A DNA stretch of 64,000 nt from Clostridia bacterium (GTDB lineage: Bacteria; Bacillota; Clostridia; Oscillospirales; Acutalibacteraceae). The notes under the pieces are model-generated. The model saw only the letters and a list, made by a program, of their open reading frames with translations. It searched no databases and was not told where the DNA came from. Position 1 is the stretch's first letter. The number at the start of each line of letters is the position of its first letter. The translations under genes were made by a program, and so were the position numbers. The stretch covers positions 1 through 64,000 of the forward strand of contig JAFQWE010000026.1 in the NCBI GenBank assembly GCA_017407645.1, in the 5' to 3' direction. Of the stretch, positions 59,138 through 64,000 are shown one piece after another.

Positions 59138-60435
59138 TTCCATCCTCCTTTAAAATCGTCGGCAGAGACAAGGTTAAAACGGGATTTGCGCTGTGGTGTT
59201 TTAACTGCGCCGAATCCCCTTAAATCCTGCATTGCATAACGCATTGCATCCATCAAATGATTGTCACTGTCTTTGGGGTAGCCTGTAGGCTTGCCCTCTT
59301 TGTCGGTCTGCCAGGTGTAGTTAGAAAGCTCTGCCACTGTGTTTTTGCAGTTTGGGTGCACAATAAATCGGTACTCCTGCAACTGCTGAATTCCTGCGCG
59401 CACACTGTCTGCGCCCTTTACACTGCTTACAATACGAAGCCCGTCCCGTCGCAAAGTATCGTTGGTTTTCGGCTCGGCAGAGTCGGCTACAATACGCTCT
59501 TTGCTATATCCCATCGTCTTGATTTTTGCAACAATATCGCTGTTGAGCAGCCGCTTTTCATACATTTCGTCGTATATGTAAATAACCTTTTCGGTGGGAT
59601 TTACCGCCATTGCAATAAAAGCGGTGGGGTCGTTGGTGTAGCCGTAGTCAAGACCGAACAGATGCTTAAAATCATCCGTAAGCAGCGCCGATTTTTCAAA
59701 ATCTTCAACCTGCCAATTTTCAAAAACAAGTCCTTCTGCCACACCCCACTGACCAAGGCCTGCAACGGCATAACGGCGTGGATTGGTAAGTCGCATTTGC
59801 TCAAACAACTTTATATCAGAGTCGTCAAGCCACTCATTACAGGTGTAGTTGGTGGTGATGGCAAGCAGGTCCGGGTCACCCTCTGCGTCGAAGAAACGGC
59901 GCTTTAACCAATGATGCTCATTCCACGGGTTAAAGGTAATGGTGATTTGCTTAAAAAGTCCCTCAGGCACTCCGCCACGAATAGACTCGTTAATCATATC
60001 AAAGTCGGCCTCGTTTTCGATTTCGTAGGCCTCCTCAATCCACAACCAACAAAGCACACCCGTATCCACCGTCACCGATGTTACTTTTAAGGGGTCGTCA
60101 AGTCCGCGAAAGAGAATTTTTTGACCTGTGGGGCGGTAGGTCATCTCTAAGGGTGACTCTTTAACGTCCCAACTCTCTTTAACGCCAAGCCTTGCGATTG
60201 CCCATTTTAACTCTGCAAAGCAGGAGTCCTTTAAGGTGCGATAGGTCTTGCGTATAACAAGGGTGTTGGCAAGAGGGTACTGCATCATTCTGACAACGGT
60301 ATTCAGAGCGGTGGTCTTGCTCTTTTTAGATGCGCGACTGCCTTTGCACACGCGGTATCTTCCTTTGAAATGCCAATAGTCGCGATAGCCTTTGCCCACC
60401 ACGTCGGGCAGATATACACTGTTACTCAAGGTCAT
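59134..60435 (-). CDS. Phage terminase large subunit (PBSX/terminase_3 type)
   Basis: This 433-residue packaging motor has the ATPase P-loop-like region CKGSRASKKSKTTA (about residue 33), Walker B LCWLWIEEA (about 132), and TITFNPWNEHHWLKRRF. The C-terminal RNase H-like nuclease shows GLDYGYTNDPTAF, VADSAEPKTNDTLRRDGL and DSDNHLMDAMRYA. It packages DNA into the capsid with the small subunit. It overlaps the small-subunit gene by 14 bases. Confidence 0.93.
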   Translation of the reverse strand: MTLSNSVYLPDVVGKGYRDYWHFKGRYRVCKGSRASKKSKTTALNTVVRMMQYPLANTLVIRKTYRTLKDSCFAELKWAIARLGVKESWDVKESPLEMTYRPTGQKILFRGLDDPLKVTSVTVDTGVLCWLWIEEAYEIENEADFDMINESIRGGVPEGLFKQITITFNPWNEHHWLKRRFFDAEGDPDLLAITTNYTCNEWLDDSDIKLFEQMRLTNPRRYAVAGLGQWGVAEGLVFENWQVEDFEKSALLTDDFKHLFGLDYGYTNDPTAFIAMAVNPTEKVIYIYDEMYEKRLLNSDIVAKIKTMGYSKERIVADSAEPKTNDTLRRDGLRIVSSVKGADSVRAGIQQLQEYRFIVHPNCKNTVAELSNYTWQTDKEGKPTGYPKDSDNHLMDAMRYAMQDLRGFGAVKTPQRKSRFNLVSADDFKGGWK

Positions 60436-60757
60436 CAGCCCCCGTTATAACCACCGATGCGCCTTCATCCGTTGTCTTTCCGCCTTTAAGGTCAAAATAG
60501 AGCTTTATGGCGCGCATATCACCCGACCGACACTTTTCAATAAGAGCATCCCAAACCGTACCCACCGCACCGCTTGAGTAGCCTTCAATCAGTCGGTGCA
60601 GATAGGCGGTGAAGGTGTCATCCTCAAACAGTTTGCATAGGTCGGCAACCGACATCTGATTTTGAATACAAATTTCTGCCACACTAAGCTCGGTTGGTGT
60701 AACCAACAGCTCTGCCACCCGTTTTTTCTGTTTTGTTAAGTTTGCCGTACCCTTCAC
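60422..60757 (-). CDS. Phage terminase small subunit (probable)
   Basis: A 111-residue helical protein with a helix-turn-helix-like N-terminus (KKRVAELLVTPTELSVAEICIQNQMSVADLCKL) and the C-terminal DMRAIKLYFDLKGGK common in terminase small subunits. The start is a GTG at 60757. It lies directly upstream of the large subunit, as is usual. It recognises the packaging site. Confidence 0.78.
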   Translation of the reverse strand: MKGTANLTKQKKRVAELLVTPTELSVAEICIQNQMSVADLCKLFEDDTFTAYLHRLIEGYSSGAVGTVWDALIEKCRSGDMRAIKLYFDLKGGKTTDEGASVVITGADDLE

Positions 60758-60862
60758 CGCCTTTTAAAAATTAAGTATCACTTATGCGCCGACTCCCCCG
60801 TCATACTTGTGGCGCTCCACCCAAGGCATTAACTTTTCGCCTTACACCATTATGTTAATTCA

Positions 60863-61249
60863 TCAAAAAGTGCAATTGGTGCAATCCTCTGCAAACTGCA
60901 AAAGTTCAAGGGCTTTTTTGTGCAGATTAAAGGTCTGCCGACGGCTATATCCAACACTATCCGCAACCGAATCCCAGTCGGCGCCGTATATGTATCTTAA
61001 CTGCATAATTCGGCGCAGAGCGTAGTCTTCCAAGCCCTCAATAGCCCTTTCAACAGCAGTACGAAGTTGACCCAACCGACTTATTTGCCCTTTCAGTTGC
61101 GCCATAATCCCCTCAATATCTTGCCGAGAGGCGTCCGCCACCTTGGATTGCAATTGCCCCCACCGATATAGCCTGTCCCCCAGTTCAAAAATCAGGGTTT
61201 CGGCAGTGCGGTATTCCTTAAGCAACTGCTTTTTGTCATCGAAGGTCAT
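60863..61249 (-). CDS. Phage late-transcription regulator-like protein (DUF1492/sigma region 4-like)
   Basis: A 128-residue protein with an N-terminal coiled coil (about residues 5-75) and a C-terminal sigma-70 region 4-like helix-turn-helix (LRRIMQLRYIYGADWDSVADSVGYSRRQTFNLHKKALELL). This layout matches DUF1492/ArpU-RinA-type regulators that switch on phage packaging genes, and it sits just upstream of the terminase genes. ATG 61249 overlaps the previous stop (ATGA). Confidence 0.82.
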   Translation of the reverse strand: MTFDDKKQLLKEYRTAETLIFELGDRLYRWGQLQSKVADASRQDIEGIMAQLKGQISRLGQLRTAVERAIEGLEDYALRRIMQLRYIYGADWDSVADSVGYSRRQTFNLHKKALELLQFAEDCTNCTF

Positions 61250-61578
61250 ACCGACACCTCTGCACTGTCGCAAAGAGCAACCTGCCTGCCGTAGTGGATT
61301 GAGCCGTGAGCATTTACAAAATCAATCACCTTTTTGGTGCCAACCCCCATTCTCATTCCGTGCTTACTGTCATATACACCCTGACGGCGATAGCCCGACC
61401 GATAAAGTCGCTCCAGCCCTTGACGGCGCACCTCCTCTATACTTTTTTGAGGCTTTGTCTGCCCGGCAAAAATGCGACCCTTTGAGCGTAATATGTTACG
61501 CTTTTCTAAACATTCACTGCACAGTTTTTCTTCAGGGTTACCCCTCATTCGTCCGCAACAACTACATTTTGTTCTCAT
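61246..61578 (-). CDS. Phage Cys4 zinc-binding protein, unknown
   Basis: A 110-residue basic protein with an N-terminal four-Cys cluster (CSCC..CSEC, about residues 5-23) followed by an Arg-rich helix (VRRQGLERLYRSGYRRQGVYD). Such small zinc-finger proteins are common early-gene products of Firmicute phages and probably bind DNA. GGAGG is nine bases before the ATG. Role unknown. Confidence 0.7.
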   Translation of the reverse strand: MRTKCSCCGRMRGNPEEKLCSECLEKRNILRSKGRIFAGQTKPQKSIEEVRRQGLERLYRSGYRRQGVYDSKHGMRMGVGTKKVIDFVNAHGSIHYGRQVALCDSAEVSV

Positions 61579-61801
61579 TATTTAAGTCCTCCGTCAAATC
61601 AAAATATGCTGTGTAGGCTTCGCCTTCGTCATCAAAAGCCCCCACTCCGCTTACAATATAAAGCGGTTTAATATGTAAATTTTCACACCGTCTGCAAGCG
61701 TTATATTCTCCTTCCGCAGACTCAATCCGAAGCGGAACGTCAAATTTGAATCTGCACCTTTTACATTCATAAAGCTTTTCAATTTGTGGTGAGGCGGTCA
61801 T
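61562..61801 (-). CDS. Phage zinc-ribbon protein, unknown (first early gene)
   Basis: A 79-residue protein with a zinc ribbon (CKRC..CRRC, about residues 13-38) and an acidic C-terminus. ATG 61801 is preceded by GGGGGACAGG; an upstream frame to 61870 lies over the promoter region. It is the first gene read from the repressed minus-strand promoter at 61963-61991. Confidence 0.68.
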   Translation of the reverse strand: MTASPQIEKLYECKRCRFKFDVPLRIESAEGEYNACRRCENLHIKPLYIVSGVGAFDDEGEAYTAYFDLTEDLNNENKM

Positions 61802-61877
61802 AACCTGTCCCCCTTTGAATAAAACATCTTGTGTGCACCTATGCCTCCTTTGCCCCAACGGGATGGGCAAAAACTTG

Positions 61878-61906
61878 TTGACAATTACAGAATTATGTAA
61901 TATAAT
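61878..61906 (+). promoter_or_regulatory. Phage switch promoter, plus strand (repressor-side)
   Basis: Perfect TTGACA, 17 bases and perfect TATAAT. The spacer contains the operator-like TTACAG..TGTAA (61885-61900). It reads toward the repressor gene. Confidence 0.75.
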
Positions 61907-62012
61907 GTAGAAAACCGTCAGTTTTTGTCGATAGTTTACAGTGTTCTGTAAATGTTTGCTATATGATATTACAGTTTTCTGTAATTGTCAATAGATTTTA
62001 CAGAATTCTGTA
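61885..62012. promoter_or_regulatory. Four repressor operators (TACAG-N4-CTGTA type)
   Basis: O1 61885-61900 (imperfect), O2 61935-61952 (TTTACAGTGTTCTGTAAA), O3 61968-61985 (ATTACAGTTTTCTGTAAT) and O4 61999-62012 (TACAGAATTCTGTA). All are dyad-symmetric with half-site TACAG. Presumed binding sites of the S24 repressor at 62050. Confidence 0.85.
61963..61991 (-). promoter_or_regulatory. Phage switch promoter, minus strand (early/late genes)
   Basis: On the minus strand, perfect TTGACA, 17 bases and TATCAT. The spacer is occupied by operator O3, so repressor binding would block it. It reads toward the phage genes. Confidence 0.8.
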
Positions 62013-62049
62013 TGCGTTTTTTATAATTATTTTTAAGTGGGGATAAATT

Positions 62050-63126
62050 ATGTCAGATTTATACAAGAAGGTGCTTTATTTGACAGAGGAGTGCCGCATC
62101 ACCGTAACCGAAATGTGCAAGCAGGCAGGGGTAACCCGAAGCATTATTTCGGAATTCGGCGCAGGCAGAACCAAGCGTCTGTCCACAGGAACACTGATGA
62201 AAATATGCGAATTTTTCGGCGTCACCACCGACTATTTAACGGGGCTCAAAAGCAACGACACCATCCGTTGCCCCATTTGCGGATTCACCTTTCCCACAAA
62301 TGACGAGCAAGGCTCTCTTGCCCACAGTGAGTACCATATAAGCTTTGAGCGGATGAAAAATGAGTACAAAAAAATATATCCCCTGTATGAAGCAGAGGAT
62401 ATGTCGGCAGAGGGTATAGGGTTTTTAGAGGGCAAAATCAGTCTGCCAAAGGATTTGGTTTTTGACACGGTGGAGCAGATGCTTAAAGGATTGTTTAGCC
62501 AAAGCGTAATGGCAAAGTCTGAGGGGCATCCCCAATTTGAAGAATATGCCGCAATGCTTTTAGCACAACCCCGATTCAAAAAGGCGCTTCCCCGGGCCGA
62601 TTATAAAAAGCTGTGCGATATTTACGGCGCAACAAAGGGTATTGAGGATGGCAATCTGTTCGACAAAACGGGGCAGATTCAGTCCCCTGTCTTTGCTACT
62701 CAGCCCGAAAACGTTACCCTGCTTCCCAACAACAAGGTGCGTCTTATCCCCTTGTATGAGTCGGCATCGGCAGGCTTCGGCGTGACGGCAAACAGCACGA
62801 TTATCGACTATATGCCTCTGTTTATCACCTCGGATTTTGAGGCAGAGTCGACTATGTGCATCAAGGTTAAGGGCAACTCTATGTATCCCAAAATTGAGGA
62901 CGGAGATATAGTGCAGGTGGTCAAAACCCCAACCGTTGACTCAGGTAAAATTGCCGTTGTACTTTTGGACGAAGATGAGGGGCTTATTAAAAGGGTTGTC
63001 TACGGCGAGGATTGGATTGAATTGCAGTCCATCAATCCCGAGTATGCTCCCCGTCGTTTTGAGGGAGCCGAGGTGCAACGCATCCGCGTAGTCGGTTTGG
63101 TTAAAAAGATAATTAAAGAGTGCTGA
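62050..63126 (+). CDS. Prophage CI/LexA-type repressor with zinc finger insert (XRE HTH plus S24 peptidase)
   Basis: A 358-residue repressor. Residues 1-66 form an XRE helix-turn-helix (CRITVTEMCKQAGVTRSIISEFGAG). A C2H2-like finger follows (Cys74, Cys77, His92, His96), then a helical linker of about 120 residues. Residues 230-358 are an S24 self-cleaving domain with the SASAG cleavage site (Ala241-Gly242), Ser277 in VKGNSMYP and Lys314 in GLIKRVV. RecA-stimulated self-cleavage is expected after DNA damage. It faces away from the phage genes across the operator region. Confidence 0.93.
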   Translation: MSDLYKKVLYLTEECRITVTEMCKQAGVTRSIISEFGAGRTKRLSTGTLMKICEFFGVTTDYLTGLKSNDTIRCPICGFTFPTNDEQGSLAHSEYHISFERMKNEYKKIYPLYEAEDMSAEGIGFLEGKISLPKDLVFDTVEQMLKGLFSQSVMAKSEGHPQFEEYAAMLLAQPRFKKALPRADYKKLCDIYGATKGIEDGNLFDKTGQIQSPVFATQPENVTLLPNNKVRLIPLYESASAGFGVTANSTIIDYMPLFITSDFEAESTMCIKVKGNSMYPKIEDGDIVQVVKTPTVDSGKIAVVLLDEDEGLIKRVVYGEDWIELQSINPEYAPRRFEGAEVQRIRVVGLVKKIIKEC

Positions 63127-63341
63127 TGGCATCATAAGAATCGAAAATATTGAATCCAACGAGAAAAAATTGGCAGAGTGGCGAAGCAACAACAAAGCCG
63201 TTAATATTAACGGAATGTGGCGGAAAATGCTCCGATTGGCAAGGGGAAGCCATTCAATACGAGCGTTCCTCCAGCTTCGTATGCGGTACCCCAAAAGCCT
63301 ATGAATTTTTGATGCAAACAATAAATAAGTATCAGGATTGA
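63127..63341 (+). pseudogene. Possible degraded small gene after the repressor
   Basis: Two frames look protein-like in succession: one reading DGIIRIENIESNEKKLAEWRSNN right after the repressor stop, the other ending GEAIQYERSSSFVCGTPKAY and QTINKYQD at 63341. No single frame has a good start with a ribosome site, so a frameshifted remnant is possible. A hairpin (CAATAAATAAG with CTTATTTATTG, about 63319-63353) follows. Confidence 0.25.
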
Positions 63342-63351
63342 TGCTTATTTA

Positions 63352-63480
63352 TTGTAGGGGATGGCGCTTGCCGACATCCCGTTAATGCGGGTCGTCAAAA
63401 ATTGCCGACCCCTACAATCCTCATTGCGAAGCAATATATTGCGCGCGCGTTAGCGCGCATATTTGTTATATTCCTCCGTC
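63352..63480. repeat. 66-base element with TTGTAGGGG/CCCCTACAA ends, plus hairpin chain
   Basis: 63352-63417 starts TTGTAGGGG and ends CCCCTACAA, enclosing ATGGC..GCCGACATCCCG and TGCGGGTCG hairpin parts; related to 39574-39603 and 13520-13572. It is followed by ATTGCGAAGCAAT and GCGCGCGTTAGCGCGC hairpins (63424-63460). No gene in 63342-63565. Confidence 0.8.
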
Positions 63481-63523
63481 AAAACCTACGGTTTTGCCAC
63501 CTCCCTTTAGGCAAGGGAGACAT

Positions 63524-63558
63524 AAAAAAACTCCCGATTCGGTTGAATCGGGAGTTTT
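63524..63558 (-). terminator. Terminator of the cell-wall-binding repeat protein gene
   Basis: A 13-base stem AAACTCCCGATTC/GAATCGGGAGTTT with a GGTT loop, followed by a T-run on the minus strand, just after the stop at 63566. Confidence 0.9.
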
Positions 63559-63565
63559 GTTACAT

Positions 63566-64000
63566 TTATGCTACCCAGGCACCGCCTTGGTTGAAGTAGT
63601 ACCAAGTGCCGCCAATATATTGCCATCCTGTCAGCATAGCACCGCCGTCAGCAAGATAATACCAGGTGTTTCCAATAAGCAACCAACCTGTTGCCATATT
63701 GCCACCTGCGTGGAAATAGTACCAGGTGCCGCCGATATTTTGCCAACCCGTTACCATATTACCACCGGGGGCTAAATAATACCAAGTGTTGCCAAGGAGC
63801 AACCAACCTGTTGCCATGTTGCCGCCTTCGTGGAAATAATACCAGGTGCCGCCGATAAGTTGCCAGCCTGTGACCATATTACCGCCGTCAGCAAGATAGT
63901 ACCAGGTGTTACCAAGCAATAACCAACCGGTCTGCATAACTCCATTTTCTTTCAAGTAATACCAAGTATCACCCAACAACAGCCAACCTGTGACTGCTTC
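63566..64000 (-). CDS. Choline/cell-wall-binding repeat protein, C-terminal part
   Basis: Open from the window edge to the stop at 63566 (144 residues visible). It consists wholly of about seven 20-residue repeats of the type TGWLLLGNTWYYLADGGNM and TGWQLIGGTWYYFHEGGNM, the Trp/Tyr-rich choline- or glucan-binding repeats (CW_binding_1/Choline_bind family). They alternate as a 40-residue double unit. This part anchors a secreted protein to the cell wall; the catalytic part lies outside the window. Whether it belongs to host or prophage is open. Confidence 0.88.
   Translation of the reverse strand, partial: EAVTGWLLLGDTWYYLKENGVMQTGWLLLGNTWYYLADGGNMVTGWQLIGGTWYYFHEGGNMATGWLLLGNTWYYLAPGGNMVTGWQNIGGTWYYFHAGGNMATGWLLIGNTWYYLADGGAMLTGWQYIGGTWYYFNQGGAWVA

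Noticed and set aside
59257..59907. 216-codon plus-strand frame opposite the terminase gene
   Set aside because: Antisense shadow of a well-supported terminase gene.
60758..60862. Small HNH or accessory gene between terminase small subunit and the late regulator
   Set aside because: Only a 15-codon minus frame (MPWVERHKYDGGVGA) is present; too short and without motif.

Overview
The window looks like chromosomal DNA of a fibre-degrading, gut-type Clostridia (Firmicutes), most likely Oscillospiraceae/Ruminococcaceae-like. The evidence is strong AGGAGG-type ribosome binding sites, many near-consensus TTGACA/TATAAT promoters with 17-base spacers, lipoproteins with Ser/Lys-rich linkers, plant-polysaccharide enzymes, a dockerin domain, and anaerobe oxygen-defence genes (FprA flavoprotein, rubredoxin). 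The species cannot be named from the sequence alone.

Layout. 1-7544 (minus): maltodextrin operon malQ-glgP-binding protein-two permeases, followed by a membrane-anchored alpha/beta hydrolase cut by the window edge. 7609-12507 (plus): 2-hydroxyacid dehydrogenase, LicD-like protein, GH36 alpha-galactosidase, lipoprotein alkaline phosphatase. 12508-13720: repeat-rich DNA around a small membrane/zinc-ribbon gene that is framed by inverted repeats. 13727-18386: orphan solute-binding lipoprotein, aldose epimerase, then inositol-phosphatase-like, radical SAM and GNAT genes. 18387-19620: repeat island with an XRE regulator and a DUF559 nuclease gene flanked by inverted repeats. 19626-23879 (minus): four translationally coupled genes, three of them SGNH esterases. 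24117-26042: metG. 26081-26262: an array of alternating motifs and hairpins. 26265-31721: AraC regulator, enolase-superfamily dehydratase plus SDR, malic enzyme plus Ldh2-family dehydrogenase. 31841-32245: tRNA-Arg and duplicated tRNA-end fragments. 32388-41726: ABC-F ATPase, MFS transporter plus GH2, FprA-rubredoxin, repeat island, dockerin-containing deacetylase. 41755-43892: type 4 uracil-DNA glycosylase, tRNA-Ser, HAD-metallophosphatase fusion. 44001-47605: tandem cytoplasmic GH10 xylanases with a divergent AraC regulator.

47633-63126 is a compact prophage-like block read mostly on the minus strand: S24 repressor with a four-operator switch, three small early genes, both terminase subunits, scaffold, capsid, portal, connector, a large tail/stabilisation protein, adhesion-type protein, amidase and holin. 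There is no tape-measure gene (suggesting short-tailed particles), and no integrase or replication gene is visible. Behind the holin terminator lies a probable MuF-remnant/DUF6883-like toxin followed by two alternating pairs of a small unknown (candidate immunity) gene and a barstar-like gene. The window ends in the C-terminal part of a choline/cell-wall-binding repeat protein.

How the genes work together: malQ, glgP and the ABC transporter import and phosphorolyse maltodextrins. The GH10, SGNH, GH36, GH2 and deacetylase genes process xylan, galactosides and acetylated glycans, mostly inside the cell after oligosaccharide uptake. The most unusual parts are the interspersed hairpin repeats (one family is tied to a nuclease gene), the stripped-down prophage, and the toxin/barstar array.
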